A DNA stretch of 64,000 nucleotides from Chitinophagaceae bacterium (GCA_023957155.1 JAMLHK010000014.1:44351-108350), one strand, 5' to 3'. Shown: positions 26,757 to 36,520, numbered from the stretch's first letter. Numbers and translations: made by a program. The notes: generated from the sequence alone by a model not told the origin.

Positions 26757-28037
26757 CTATCCTAATTCGGGATACAGCGGAAACTGCTGCATGAATCGGT
26801 TCACCTGCTGTTGCACATCTTTGATCTTCTTTTCATTTTCTGTATCTCCGAGTACCGTGTCTATCATTTCCACAATGGGTTCCATGTGTTCTTCTTTTAG
26901 TCCGCGCGTGGTTACGGCAGGTACGCCTACCCGTATCCCGGAAGTTACAAACGGACTTTTATCATCAAAAGGTACGGCGTTTTTATTGAGGGTGATATGG
27001 GCTTTATCCAGCGTTTCCTGCGCCTTCTTCCCGGTTAAGTTCTTGTTCCTCAGATCAATCAGCATTAAATGGTTATCCGTACCATTACTGATCAGGTTGT
27101 ATCCCCGCTTTACAAATGCCTTCGACATGGACTGGGCGTTACTGATGATTTGCCTGGCATAGTGGGTATATTCATCGGTAAGAATTTCTCCAAATGCAAC
27201 GGCTTTGGCAGCAATGATATGCTCTAAAGGTCCGCCCTGGGTGCCGGGGAAAACGGCGAGGTCTAATAAAGCGCTCATCGGGCGTATATTGCCTTTAGGA
27301 TCTTTTATGCCAAAAGGGTTATCAAAGTCGTGGCGCATCATAATAATACCTCCCCTCGGGCCCCGTAAAGTTTTATGTGTTGTAGAGCTAACAATATGAC
27401 AATGCTCAAAGGGGTCATTTAATAATTGCTTGGCAATCAGGCCTGCAGGATGGGCAATATCAGCCAGTACTAAAGCGCCGATCTTGTCGGCTACTTCGCG
27501 GATGCGTTTATAGTCCCAGTCACGGCTGTAGGCCGAAGCGCCGCAAATGATCATTTTAGGCTTTTCGGTCAGCGCGGTGGCTTCCAACTGGTCATAATCA
27601 ATCGTTCCGGTGTCTTTTTTTACGCCGTAAAACAATGCCTGGTAGTTTTTACCGCTAAAGTTAGCAGGACTGCCGTGGGTAAGATGTCCGCCCATGCTCA
27701 GGTTGAGCCCTAATATTTTATCATCGGGCTTCAGGCAGGCTAAAAATACAGCGGTATTTGCCTGGGCGCCGCTGTGGGGCTGCACATTCGCCCATGTAGC
27801 ATTAAAGATCTGTTTCAGGCGGTTAATGGCTATGGTCTCTATTTCATCAATAACTTCGCAGCCGCCGTAAAAACGTTTGCCGGGATAGCCCTCGGCATAC
27901 TTATTGGTGGCTACCGTGCCCATAGCCTGCATAACCTGCAGGGAAGTAAAATTTTCGGATGCGATTAATTCTATGCCGTTACGCTGGCGTTCCAGCTCTT
28001 TATGAATGAGATCGAATATCAGGGTATCTTTTTGCAT
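26757..28037 (-). CDS. glyA: Serine hydroxymethyltransferase
   Basis: PLP enzyme converting serine and tetrahydrofolate to glycine and methylene-THF, which feeds ThyA (also in this window). From the ATG at 28037 the protein is 426 residues; an upstream TTG at 28058 is unlikely. Conserved motifs: [39 protein letters not shown], and the PLP-lysine signature [15 protein letters not shown] TAnnTTTG element ends 4 bp before the ATG, so the transcript may be leaderless. Confidence 0.96.
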   Translation of the reverse strand: MQKDTLIFDLIHKELERQRNGIELIASENFTSLQVMQAMGTVATNKYAEGYPGKRFYGGCEVIDEIETIAINRLKQIFNATWANVQPHSGAQANTAVFLACLKPDDKILGLNLSMGGHLTHGSPANFSGKNYQALFYGVKKDTGTIDYDQLEATALTEKPKMIICGASAYSRDWDYKRIREVADKIGALVLADIAHPAGLIAKQLLNDPFEHCHIVSSTTHKTLRGPRGGIIMMRHDFDNPFGIKDPKGNIRPMSALLDLAVFPGTQGGPLEHIIAAKAVAFGEILTDEYTHYARQIISNAQSMSKAFVKRGYNLISNGTDNHLMLIDLRNKNLTGKKAQETLDKAHITLNKNAVPFDDKSPFVTSGIRVGVPAVTTRGLKEEHMEPIVEMIDTVLGDTENEKKIKDVQQQVNRFMQQFPLYPELG

Positions 28038-28041
28038 GGCG

Positions 28042-28049
28042 CAAAAATA
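28042..28049 (-). promoter_or_regulatory. -7 element abutting the glyA start
   Basis: TATTTTTG on the minus strand matches TAnnTTTG and ends four bases before the glyA ATG, the same spacing seen at 12916-12928. Confidence 0.45.
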
Positions 28050-28108
28050 GCGCAACAATCCCGAATTTCACTATTTTCACCTTTTCAAAGTATTAATGTG
28101 TTGTTTTC

Positions 28109-29101
28109 ATGAAAGCGATTATTCCTGTGGCGGGCGCAGGCACCCGGCTCCGTCCGCATACCAATACCCAGCCCAAAGCCCTGATCCCGCTTGCCGGGAA
28201 AACCATTCTTCGTATTATCGTAGACCAGTTAGCCGATGCCGGTATCAGGGAGTTCGTTTTTATTATTGGATATCTCGGGGATAAAATACAGGATTATGTA
28301 AAGCAAAATTATCCTCACCTGGAATGTCATTTTATATTACAAAATGAAAGGCACGGGCTGGGACATGCCATTTATCTTGCCAAGAGAATAGTAGGAGAAG
28401 ATGAAGTTTTTATTGTGTTGGGTGATACGATCTGTGAATATGATATTCAGGATATTTTACGAAGCGATAGTTCTATGCTGGGGGTAAAAAAGGTGGATGA
28501 CCCCCGGGGCTTTGGAGTAGCAGAAATTGATGAAGATGCAATAATTACCCGGGTAATTGAAAAACCACAGATCCCGAAATCCAATATGGCGCTGGTGGGC
28601 ATCTATAAAATAAAAGATACGGGACATCTTTTCTCCTGCCTCGAAAGCAATATCCGGGAAGGGATCCCGGGAAGTAATGAGTATAGTCTTACGGATGCTT
28701 TACAATGTATGATTAAGCAGGGTGTGGTATTTCGGTCATTTAAAGTACAGAACTGGTTCGATTGCGGAAAGATAGATACCCTGCTTGAGAGCAATGCCAC
28801 GTTAATGAAAAAAATAGGAGGGAGCATTTCTCCCGAGCATACTTTTGAGAATGTCATTATTGTACCGCCCGTAAGCATTGGCAAAGGATGTAAGATTAGT
28901 AATACCATTATAGGACCTAACGTGGCCATCGGCGAGCAGGCAAAAATTGCCTATTCGGTTGTAAAAGATTCAATCATTGGTGATTTTGCAAACTTAAGTA
29001 ATGTGGTTTTGCATAATTCCTTAGTAGGGAGCGATACGGAAATTAAGGGTGAGATCCGTACCCTGAATATTGGAGATAATACGCAGATTGACCTGGGATG
29101 A
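28109..29101 (+). CDS. Sugar-phosphate nucleotidyltransferase with left-handed beta-helix
   Basis: Nucleotidyltransferase of 330 residues. The N-terminal Rossmann-like domain has the NTP-binding loop MKAIIPVAGAGTRLRPHT and the PKALIPLAGK lysine motif, then VLGDTI for the metal-binding aspartate. The C-terminal third has hexapeptide-type repeats (ISNTIIGPNVAIGEQAKIAY, SIIGDFANLSN), a left-handed beta-helix as in GlmU or ADP/dTDP-glucose pyrophosphorylase-like proteins. Substrate is not certain: glucose-1-phosphate thymidylyl- or uridylyl-transferase are both possible. Divergent from glyA. Confidence 0.85.
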   Translation: MKAIIPVAGAGTRLRPHTNTQPKALIPLAGKTILRIIVDQLADAGIREFVFIIGYLGDKIQDYVKQNYPHLECHFILQNERHGLGHAIYLAKRIVGEDEVFIVLGDTICEYDIQDILRSDSSMLGVKKVDDPRGFGVAEIDEDAIITRVIEKPQIPKSNMALVGIYKIKDTGHLFSCLESNIREGIPGSNEYSLTDALQCMIKQGVVFRSFKVQNWFDCGKIDTLLESNATLMKKIGGSISPEHTFENVIIVPPVSIGKGCKISNTIIGPNVAIGEQAKIAYSVVKDSIIGDFANLSNVVLHNSLVGSDTEIKGEIRTLNIGDNTQIDLG

Positions 29102-29122
29102 AGACGGGAGTGCTGAAAAGCT

Positions 29123-29278
29123 AAATGACAAATCACAAATAAAATCTGAAAGGGCGATCAGTAATCTCAAATTTCAAATGCGGAAGGGGCTGTAAGCGAT
29201 CAGCGGTGAGCAGCAATCAGAAATCAACAAATCAGAAATCAGTATTTATATCCTTTTCTCCTTTTCATATTTCCACAT
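29123..29278. repeat. Heptamer arrays upstream of the nitronate monooxygenase gene
   Basis: Several heptamer types in succession fill the gap between two genes: AAATGAC, AAATCAC, AAATAAA; then from 29163 AATCTCA, AATTTCA, AATGCGG, AAGGGGC; then GATCAGC, GGTGAGC, AGCAATC, AGAAATC; and a pyrimidine-rich block TTTTCTC, CTTTTCA, TATTTCC just before the next ATG. Confidence 0.8.
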
Positions 29279-29294
29279 TAAACGATCATCAACC

Positions 29295-30248
29295 ATGTCT
29301 TCCTTCTCCAACCGCATCACGCGCCTTTTTAATATTAGCTATCCCATTATACAGGCCGGTATGGTGTGGGCAAGCGGGTGGAGACTGGCATCGGCGGTAA
29401 GTAATGCGGGAGGGCTGGGTTTAATAGGCAGCGGCAGCATGTATCCGGATACCTTACGGGAGCATATCCGGAAATGCAAAGCGGCAACTTCCCGAACATT
29501 TGGTGTAAATATCCCGTTGCTTTACCCGGAGATAGAAAAGCATATACAGGTAATTATTGAAGAGCAGGTACCGGTAGTATTTACCTCTGCGGGTAACCCG
29601 GCAACCTGGACCGGTAAATTAAAAGAGAAAGGCATTTTGGTAGTTCATGTGGTAAGCAGCAGCAAATTTGCCTTAAAGGCAGCGGCAGCAGGTTGTGATG
29701 CCGTAGTTGCCGAAGGATTTGAAGCCGGGGGACATAACGGAAAGGAAGAAACCACCAGTATGGTATTGATCCCGGCGGTTTGTGATGCGGTAACCATTCC
29801 TGTTATTGCGGCTGGCGGTATTGCCACCGGCCGGCAAATGCTGGCCGCGATGGTATTGGGAGCAGAAGGCGTACAGGTGGGTAGCCGTTTTGTAGCCAGC
29901 GAAGAGGCATCCTCGCATCCTGATTTTAAAAATGCAGTTATACGGGCATCGGAGGGAGATACCATGCTGCTAATGAAGAAGCTGGTTCCCGTAAGGCTGC
30001 TGAAAAATAATTTTTTCGAACAGGTTCAACAGGCGGAAGATGGTGGCGCAGACAGGGAAGCCTTACGGGAATTGCTGGGAAACAGAAGAGCCAAAAGAGG
30101 GATGTTCGAAGGTGAATTACAGGAGGGTGAACTGGAGATCGGGCAGGTGAGTGCGTTGATCAGGGAGATACTTCCTGCTGCCGGAATTGTAAACAATATG
30201 ATCCGCGAGTTTGAGCAGGCTGTTGCTGATCCGCTGAAAAGAAGGTAG
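29295..30248 (+). CDS. Nitronate monooxygenase / FabK-like flavoprotein
   Basis: TIM-barrel FMN enzyme of 317 residues of the NMO/2-nitropropane dioxygenase family, which also includes enoyl-ACP reductase II. Motifs: PIIQAGMVWASGWRLASAVS near the N-terminus, GFEAGGHNG with the conserved His (about 150-158), VIAAGGIATGRQM and GAEGVQVGSRF for phosphate binding of FMN. Whether it oxidises nitronates or reduces enoyl-ACP cannot be decided from motifs. Its 5' leader is a heptamer-repeat region. Confidence 0.85.
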   Translation: MSSFSNRITRLFNISYPIIQAGMVWASGWRLASAVSNAGGLGLIGSGSMYPDTLREHIRKCKAATSRTFGVNIPLLYPEIEKHIQVIIEEQVPVVFTSAGNPATWTGKLKEKGILVVHVVSSSKFALKAAAAGCDAVVAEGFEAGGHNGKEETTSMVLIPAVCDAVTIPVIAAGGIATGRQMLAAMVLGAEGVQVGSRFVASEEASSHPDFKNAVIRASEGDTMLLMKKLVPVRLLKNNFFEQVQQAEDGGADREALRELLGNRRAKRGMFEGELQEGELEIGQVSALIREILPAAGIVNNMIREFEQAVADPLKRR

Positions 30249-30302
30249 TCCGGGCTGTTCAATAAAGACCGTGCCGGGTAAGCCGCAGCAATGCAGATGA
30301 TC

Positions 30303-31268
30303 TCATCCTTTCATATCCCACACCAATGCGCTGGCTCCCAGGATGGCTGCATCCGCTTCTTTCAGTTCACTAAAAATGAGCTTTACTTTATTTTGAAAGA
30401 TGGGGAGCAGGTTCTTTTCCATGTGTTCTTTGGTAGGCTTGAGGATCAGGTCGCCTGCTTTGGTCATGCCGCCAAACAGGATAATAGCTTCCGGCGAAGA
30501 AAACATCACAAAATTGGCAAGCGCTAATCCCAGTATCATTCCGGTATACTCATATACTTCCTTAGCGATGGCATCACCCTGCATTGCGCAATCGTACACC
30601 ACTCTCGAATCAATTTCATCGGCAGCATAACCCCGGAGCAGGCTATCCTGTTCCGGTCTTTGCTCAAGAAATTCTCTTGCCGTAAAAGCCACGCCAGTTG
30701 CTGAAGCATAGCTTTCCAGGGAACCATGCATACCGGTTCCGGGGTGTAACCTTCCGTTGGGGATGATGGTGATATGCCCCAGTTCTCCGGCAAAACCGTC
30801 ATGACCATAGATCAGGTGCCCGTTGGCAACAATACCGCTTCCTACTCCTGTACCCAGGGTAATCATGATAAAGTCCTTCATGCCTTTGGCTGCGCCATAC
30901 ATCATTTCGCCTACGGCTGCGGCATTGGCATCATTGGTTAAAGCCGCCGGAACGCCAAATTTTTCGGTCACCATGCTGGCAAGCGGGATAATGCCTTTCC
31001 AGATCAGGTTAGGTGCATATTCTATGGTTCCGCTGTAAAAATTGCCATTGGGGGCGCCAATGCCAATACCTTTAATACTGTCTATTCCCCCTACCTGCTC
31101 AATAGCCGGCAGAAGGGCTTCATATAACTCCCCGATATAATCTTCCACCCGGGGATGTTTTCTGCTGGATATAGCACCCCGGTATAACGTATCGCCCCGG
31201 TGATCTACAATGCCAAAAACGGTATTTGTTCCTCCTATATCAATGCCGACTGCGTATTGCTGTTTCAT
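30303..31268 (-). CDS. ROK family sugar kinase lacking the zinc cysteines
   Basis: ASKHA-fold sugar kinase of 321 residues, probably phosphorylating glucose or a related hexose. The phosphate-1 motif GIDIGGTNTVFGIVD, the catalytic region ALTNDANAAAVGE with Asp, TLGTGVGSGIV and AGELGHI are intact. The usual CxCGxxGCxE zinc site is replaced by HPGTGMHGSLESYAS, with no cysteine. There is no N-terminal helix-turn-helix, so it is a kinase rather than a ROK repressor. Divergent from the sugar MFS gene with a LacI-like palindrome in between. Confidence 0.88.
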   Translation of the reverse strand: MKQQYAVGIDIGGTNTVFGIVDHRGDTLYRGAISSRKHPRVEDYIGELYEALLPAIEQVGGIDSIKGIGIGAPNGNFYSGTIEYAPNLIWKGIIPLASMVTEKFGVPAALTNDANAAAVGEMMYGAAKGMKDFIMITLGTGVGSGIVANGHLIYGHDGFAGELGHITIIPNGRLHPGTGMHGSLESYASATGVAFTAREFLEQRPEQDSLLRGYAADEIDSRVVYDCAMQGDAIAKEVYEYTGMILGLALANFVMFSSPEAIILFGGMTKAGDLILKPTKEHMEKNLLPIFQNKVKLIFSELKEADAAILGASALVWDMKG

Positions 31269-31330
31269 GAAAAATTAAAGGTTAGATATTCAGAAGTAAA
31301 TATAAGTACTGGTAGTGAAATTAAAGCATA

Positions 31331-31342
31331 ACAATCGTTTGT
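31331..31342. promoter_or_regulatory. LacI-like imperfect palindrome between ROK kinase and MFS genes
   Basis: ACAATCGTTTGT is a 10-of-12 palindrome centred on CG and differs from the operator-like CAAACGTTTG at 6127 by one base over its core. Its position between divergent sugar-kinase and sugar-transporter genes is typical for a shared operator. Confidence 0.4.
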
Positions 31343-31378
31343 GGTAAAAAAAATCGGAAATGAGATGGCAATTCCCGA

Positions 31379-31386
31379 TATGTTTG
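31379..31386 (+). promoter_or_regulatory. -7 element of the sugar transporter gene
   Basis: TATGTTTG matches TAnnTTTG, 29 bp before the ATG at 31416 and 36 bp after the LacI-like palindrome. Confidence 0.5.
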
Positions 31387-31415
31387 TTAAGTTCGGGAAA
31401 TTTTAATTATCAAAT

Positions 31416-32714
31416 ATGGCTACAGCAGAAATCACTCAACCCGTTGCGCGTAAAAATTTTCTTTCCCCTATCGTGATCATCGGGGCATTGTTTTTCATCT
31501 TCGGATTTGTTACATGGGCGAACAGCACGCTGATCCCTTACCTGGGTATAGCTTGTGAGCTGACCACTTCCGAAGCTGTTCTCGTAACATTTGCTTTTTA
31601 TATATCTTATGCCGTAATGGCTTTTCCATCTTCGTGGGTATTGAAAAAAACCGGGTTTAAAAACGGTATGATGGTCGGGCTGCTCATTATGGCGCTGGGT
31701 GCGTTAATGTTCATCCCTGCGGCGAACAGCCGTAATTTCTCTGTTTTCTTATTTGCTTTGTTTGTGATCGGAACCGGGCTGGCTTTGTTGCAAACGGCTT
31801 CCAATCCCTATATTACCATACTCGGACCTATAGAAAGTGCAGCAAAGCGGATCAGCATCATGGGTATTTGTAATAAAACGGCCGGGGCCCTGGCGCCATT
31901 GATTTTGGGTGCTATTGTACTCAAGGATTCTTCGGCCCTGGAGGCAAAGCTGCTGACAATGGATGCTGCACAAAAAGCAGCGGAGCTGGATATGCTGGCT
32001 TCACGTGTTGTAATGCCTTACGTAATCATTGCCATTGTGCTGGTATTGCTGGGGGTGTTTATTTATATTTCTCATCTTCCGGAAGTAAAAGCGGAAGGAG
32101 AGGAAGGTGATACCACGCCGTCTGATTCCTTTGTACAGCGTAAAAGCATCTTTAATTATCCTTATCTCTGGCTGGGCTTTATCTCTATCTTTTTATATGT
32201 GGGAGTGGAAGTTATGGCCGGTGATATCATCCAGATATACGGCAGCTCTATCGGTATCAGCTTAGACGTTGCCAAACACTTTACCACGTATACGATGATT
32301 GGTATGCTGGTCGGATATATTATCGGCATCGTTACCATACCCAAATATATTTCACAAAATACGGCATTGAAGTTGTCTGCAGGGTTGGGCTTGCTGTTTA
32401 CGTTGGGCGCTATTTTTACTTCCGGTTATTCTTCGATATTCTTCATTGCTTTATTGGGTTTAGCCAATGCACTTATTTGGCCGGCAATATGGCCGTTGGC
32501 TATAGATGGACTGGGTAAGTTTACCAAAACCGGTTCGGCTTTGTTAATTGTGGGTATTGCCGGCGGCGCTATACTTCCAAGAGTATGGGCTTCCTTAGGT
32601 GAAAGTATAGGGCTTCAGCAGGCCTTCTGGATCATGGTTCCCTGTTACCTGTTTATTTATTATTTTGCTATATCCGGGCATAAAATGGGTAAGACGGTTA
32701 AGCCGGGTCATTAG
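31416..32714 (+). CDS. Sugar MFS transporter (FucP/GluP type)
   Basis: Inner-membrane sugar:H+ symporter of 432 residues with about 12 membrane helices. FucP-type features: FFIFGFVTWANSTLIPYL in the first helix, the helix-4/5 block GLALLQTASNPYITILGP followed by KRISIMGICNKTAGALAP, and ANALIWPAIWPLAIDGLG near the C-terminal half, as in fucose/glucose-galactose transporters. It is divergent from the ROK kinase, suggesting import then phosphorylation of one hexose. A hairpin follows the stop. Confidence 0.9.
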   Translation: MATAEITQPVARKNFLSPIVIIGALFFIFGFVTWANSTLIPYLGIACELTTSEAVLVTFAFYISYAVMAFPSSWVLKKTGFKNGMMVGLLIMALGALMFIPAANSRNFSVFLFALFVIGTGLALLQTASNPYITILGPIESAAKRISIMGICNKTAGALAPLILGAIVLKDSSALEAKLLTMDAAQKAAELDMLASRVVMPYVIIAIVLVLLGVFIYISHLPEVKAEGEEGDTTPSDSFVQRKSIFNYPYLWLGFISIFLYVGVEVMAGDIIQIYGSSIGISLDVAKHFTTYTMIGMLVGYIIGIVTIPKYISQNTALKLSAGLGLLFTLGAIFTSGYSSIFFIALLGLANALIWPAIWPLAIDGLGKFTKTGSALLIVGIAGGAILPRVWASLGESIGLQQAFWIMVPCYLFIYYFAISGHKMGKTVKPGH

Positions 32715-32736
32715 TTTTAATCCATCTTCATCATAT

Positions 32737-32766
32737 AGTGCTCATGCTGTAAGAGGCATGAGCACT
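32737..32766. terminator. Hairpin after the sugar transporter gene
   Basis: Perfect 11-bp stem AGTGCTCATGC / GCATGAGCACT with an 8-nt loop, 22 bp after the stop. Only a weak T-rich sequence follows. Confidence 0.55.
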
Positions 32767-32860
32767 GTTGTATCTGAATAATATTTTTTATTTCACGCTT
32801 GTATTAATCAAAAACCTTCCTATATTCAATTAAGGAACCCAATTATCGAATTTAAGCAGC

Positions 32861-34327
32861 ATGGAAATAATACACGTAAGTGCCGAATGTTATCCGGTGG
32901 CAAAGGCTGGCGGACTGGGCGATGTAGTAGGAGCCCTGCCTAAATACCAGAATGAGCTTGGGCATATTGCCAAAGTGGTGATGCCTATGTACAGAACAAA
33001 GTTCCTGATGGACAATGCCTGGGAAGTTGTGCATAAGGGCAGAACGAATATCGGCGATTACTGGTTTGATTATACCATCATAAAAGAGCAGACCAATAAG
33101 CTGGGTTTTGATTTGTACTTAGTGGATATCAATGGATTGTTAGACAGGGAAAAGGTATATGGATATGATGATGATATTGACCGGTTTACGGGTTTTCAGG
33201 TAGCTGTGGTAGACTGGATATCGGTTTGGGTACATCATCCCGATATCATTCATGTGCATGACCATCATACCGGGCTGATCCCTTTTATCATTAAGCATTG
33301 TTATAAATACCAGCACCTGGGGGATATTCCTACGGTGCTTACCATACACAATGCGCAGTACCAGGGTGCTATGGGGTGGGATAAAAGTTATTTGCTTCCG
33401 CCGTGGGATAGCTGGAAATGGGGCATGCTGGACTGGCAGAATAATATCAATCCCCTGGCTTCGGGCATTAAATGTGCATGGAAGGTTACTACGGTAAGTA
33501 TGAGTTATTTAGAGGAACTGCGCCAGTCTGCCAATGGGCTGGAAGCGCTCTTTGAATATGAAAGAGGGAAATGTACCGGCATCTTAAATGGTATTGATAC
33601 GGAAGTATGGAACCCCCAAAATGATACTTATCTCCAGGAGCATTATTCGGTGGATACCGTTACCGAAGGTAAAGAGAAGAGTAAGCGAAGGCTTTGTGAA
33701 ACCTTTAACCTGGATTTTGATAAACCATTAATTGTCTTCATCGGAAGGTTGGTGGGAGAGAAGGGTGCGGATCTGTTACCTGCTGTGATCAGCGATAGTT
33801 TTTATTATATCGGGCGGAAAATGAATTTCCTGATATTGGGCAGCGGATTTCCGGAGGTGGAAGCGCAATTAAGCTCCTTGCAGAAGCTGGCCCAGCAGGA
33901 CTATAATGTTTATATCGGGTACAACGAATCCTTAAGTCATCTGATGTATGCGGGCGCGGATTTTTTACTGATGCCATCGAGAGTGGAACCCTGTGGATTA
34001 AACCAGATGTATGCCATGCGTTACGGAACGATACCTATGGTCCGGAAAACAGGCGGGCTTAAAGATACGGTCATAGATTATGGAGAAAAAGAGGGGTATG
34101 GTATTGTATATAACTGGGCTTCTGCCGGAGATATTACCCAGGGTATCTGGCGGGCAGTTGAATTATTTAAAGACCCCGAAAAAGTGTTTGAGGTCAGGGA
34201 GAAAATGATGCAGCTGGATTTTAGCTGGCAGCATAGTGTGAAGCAATACCTTCACCTGTATGAAAGCCTCCTGCCGGAGAAAAAAGAAATCCCCGGAGCC
34301 GGGGTAAAGCGGGCAAAAAGTAGTTAA
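32861..34327 (+). CDS. glgA: Glycogen synthase (ADP-glucose type)
   Basis: GT5 glucosyltransferase of 488 residues that elongates alpha-1,4-glucan from ADP-glucose. The N-terminal KAGGLGDVVGALPK motif (about 16-29, sugar-nucleotide loop), VHDHHTGLIP, the FIGRLVGEKGADLL segment of the second Rossmann domain and the SRVEPCGLNQMYAMRYGTIP donor-binding motif are all present. It precedes glgC by 36 bp, giving a glycogen-synthesis operon. glgB and glgP are not in the window. Confidence 0.94.
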   Translation: MEIIHVSAECYPVAKAGGLGDVVGALPKYQNELGHIAKVVMPMYRTKFLMDNAWEVVHKGRTNIGDYWFDYTIIKEQTNKLGFDLYLVDINGLLDREKVYGYDDDIDRFTGFQVAVVDWISVWVHHPDIIHVHDHHTGLIPFIIKHCYKYQHLGDIPTVLTIHNAQYQGAMGWDKSYLLPPWDSWKWGMLDWQNNINPLASGIKCAWKVTTVSMSYLEELRQSANGLEALFEYERGKCTGILNGIDTEVWNPQNDTYLQEHYSVDTVTEGKEKSKRRLCETFNLDFDKPLIVFIGRLVGEKGADLLPAVISDSFYYIGRKMNFLILGSGFPEVEAQLSSLQKLAQQDYNVYIGYNESLSHLMYAGADFLLMPSRVEPCGLNQMYAMRYGTIPMVRKTGGLKDTVIDYGEKEGYGIVYNWASAGDITQGIWRAVELFKDPEKVFEVREKMMQLDFSWQHSVKQYLHLYESLLPEKKEIPGAGVKRAKSS

Positions 34328-34363
34328 TAATTTATCTCTTTAATATTTTTAATTGTTTCGAAT

Positions 34364-35638
34364 ATGAAAAAGAGTGTGATTGCCATTATATTAGGCGGTG
34401 GCGCCGGTACGCGTCTTTCTCCGCTCACGGCTACCCGTAGTAAACCGGCAGTTCCTATTGCCGGTAAATATCGCTTAGTGGATATTCCTATTTCCAATTG
34501 TCTGAACTCTGATATCGGCAGGATGTATGTACTTACCCAGTTCAATTCTGCTTCGCTGAACAAGCATATCAAAAACACGTATCACTTTAGTATTTTCAGC
34601 AAGGCATTTGTGGATATCCTGGCTGCGGAACAAACTCCCGATAATCACGGCTGGTTCCAGGGAACAGCAGATGCAGTACGCCAGTCTTTGCGCCATTTGC
34701 AGCAGCAGGATTTTGAGCAGGTGCTCATCTTATCCGGCGATCAGCTGTACCAGATGGATTTTAGTGAGATGTTAGAAAACCATATTAGTAAAGGTGCGGA
34801 TATTTCTATTGCCACCATACCGGTAGGAGAAAGGGAGGCGCCGGAATTTGGTATTCTTAAGTCCGATGAGGAGCAGTATATTACTTCATTCATTGAGAAG
34901 CCGAAGAAAGACCTGTTACCGGAATGGATAAGCGATACCGGTGCGGAGATGCAGAAAGCCGGAAGAATATACCTGGCCTCTATGGGGATATACATATTTA
35001 ACCGGAAGCTGTTATTTGATTTGCTGCTGGATGTACACAAGGATGCTACGGATTTTGGTAAAGAAATCATACCCGATTCCATCAGTACACATAAAGTAGT
35101 GAGCTACCAGTATGACGGTTACTGGACGGATATCGGTAACATTTATTCTTTCTTTGAAGCCAACCTGGCTTTGACGGAAGATATACCGCTCTTCAATCTT
35201 TTTGATAATCAGAAAGCAATATATACCCGCCCCCGTATGCTGCCCCCGGCTAAGATCAGTGGTACAACACTGGAAAAGACACTGATCGCGGAAGGGTGTA
35301 TTATCAATGCTTCGCGTATAGAGCATAGCGTTACGGGTATACGTACCCGTATTGGCCATGGATCCACGATTGTGAACGCGTATATTATGGGTAGCGATTA
35401 TTATGAAACCTTAGATGAGATGAACAATGCGGCACAACGCGGACTGCCTAAGATGGGTATTGGTGAAAGATGTTATATCCGTAATGCCATTATAGACAAA
35501 AACTGCCGGATTGGTAATGATGTGCGCATCAATGGCGGAAGCCATATACCGGATGCCGATCATTCTTTATATACGGTTAAAGATGGTATTGTAGTGGTGA
35601 AAAAAGGAGCGGTACTGCCGGATGGATTTGTGATTTAA
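34364..35638 (+). CDS. glgC: Glucose-1-phosphate adenylyltransferase
   Basis: Makes ADP-glucose from glucose-1-phosphate and ATP, the committed glycogen step. The 424-residue protein has the nucleotide loop ILGGGAGTRLSPLTATRSKPA, the regulatory/active segment GTADAVRQ, SGDQLYQMD with the metal aspartate, and IEKPKKD. A left-handed beta-helix C-terminus follows (RIGHGSTIVNAYIMGSDYYE, IRNAIIDKNCRIGNDVRI). Coupled to glgA upstream. Confidence 0.94.
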   Translation: MKKSVIAIILGGGAGTRLSPLTATRSKPAVPIAGKYRLVDIPISNCLNSDIGRMYVLTQFNSASLNKHIKNTYHFSIFSKAFVDILAAEQTPDNHGWFQGTADAVRQSLRHLQQQDFEQVLILSGDQLYQMDFSEMLENHISKGADISIATIPVGEREAPEFGILKSDEEQYITSFIEKPKKDLLPEWISDTGAEMQKAGRIYLASMGIYIFNRKLLFDLLLDVHKDATDFGKEIIPDSISTHKVVSYQYDGYWTDIGNIYSFFEANLALTEDIPLFNLFDNQKAIYTRPRMLPPAKISGTTLEKTLIAEGCIINASRIEHSVTGIRTRIGHGSTIVNAYIMGSDYYETLDEMNNAAQRGLPKMGIGERCYIRNAIIDKNCRIGNDVRINGGSHIPDADHSLYTVKDGIVVVKKGAVLPDGFVI

Positions 35639-35676
35639 TGGGTGTATACGAAAACGGGATCTTCCGGAAATAAAAT

Positions 35677-36474
35677 ATGACCGCTATAAAAAGCAACCTG
35701 AAATTTAAAGACATTGGCGCCTATCACGCTTCATTCCCCGCCGGTGTGCAGAAGATGCTCGGACAACTGCGACAGGCGATAAAGCAGGCAGCGCCACAGG
35801 CAACGGAAACCATCAGCTATAATATGCCGGCTTTCCGGCAGAATAAAATGCTGGTATATTATGCGGTTAACAAAGCGCATATCGGGTTTTACCCTACACC
35901 CGGTCCTATTGTTCATTTTAAAGACGCACTCGCTGAATATAACATTTCGAAAGGAGCGATCCGGTTCCCCATAAACAAACCACTGCCATTGCCGTTGATA
36001 AAGAAAATAGTGCGTTTTAGGGTGTTGGAAGACAAGGAGCGAGAGCGATACGGGACAGCAAGAGGTGATGCAAAATCAAAAGTAATGGCAGGTGTCGCCG
36101 CCTATAATAATAGCCTTTCCCTGAGCGACAAAGCCATTTGTGAGGTATTGACAAAAGAGATCAGCAAGCGTCTCCATAAAGCCGAAAATAAAGTCTGGCA
36201 CAGGCATCCCGTCTGGTTTTTAGACGGTAACCCCATCGTAGGATACAGTAAGGAAAAACGGGGGATACGGCTGATGTTTTGGAGCGGTGCAGGTTTTGAT
36301 GAAGAGAGATTGACCGTAAAAGGAGAAAAATTTAAAGACGCCTCTGTTTTCTATAATGAGGTGTCGGAGATCAATACAACAGATTTGAAACGCTGGTTAA
36401 AAAAGTCCGTGGCAATTCAGTGGGACTATAAAAATATAGTAAAAAGAAAGGGACGGCTGGAAAGGTTAAAATAG
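35677..36474 (+). CDS. Tandem DUF1801 (YdhG-like) protein
   Basis: 265-residue cytoplasmic protein with two DUF1801-like halves. The first (about 12-115) has ETISYNMPAFRQNKMLVYYA, HIGFYPTPGP and KGAIRFPINKPLP, typical of YdhG/Fra-like proteins. The second (about 145-250) repeats the fold loosely: VWHRHPVWFLDGNPIVGYS then GIRLMFWSGAGFDE. DUF1801 members include an iron-chaperone-like protein in Bacillus, but the role here is unknown. It follows glgC by 38 bp; a hairpin follows. Confidence 0.75.
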   Translation: MTAIKSNLKFKDIGAYHASFPAGVQKMLGQLRQAIKQAAPQATETISYNMPAFRQNKMLVYYAVNKAHIGFYPTPGPIVHFKDALAEYNISKGAIRFPINKPLPLPLIKKIVRFRVLEDKERERYGTARGDAKSKVMAGVAAYNNSLSLSDKAICEVLTKEISKRLHKAENKVWHRHPVWFLDGNPIVGYSKEKRGIRLMFWSGAGFDEERLTVKGEKFKDASVFYNEVSEINTTDLKRWLKKSVAIQWDYKNIVKRKGRLERLK

Positions 36475-36478
36475 CGGT

Positions 36479-36520
36479 AACCCGGTGGATAATTACGGAA
36501 GATCAATACCGGGTTTCTTA
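36479..36520 (+). terminator. Terminator-like hairpin after the DUF1801 gene
   Basis: AACCCGGT / ACCGGGTT stem with a 21-nt loop followed by a short T-rich stretch. Confidence 0.5.

Noticed and set aside
30303-31268. ROK transcriptional repressor
   Set aside because: No N-terminal helix-turn-helix; the protein begins directly with the ATP-binding motif.
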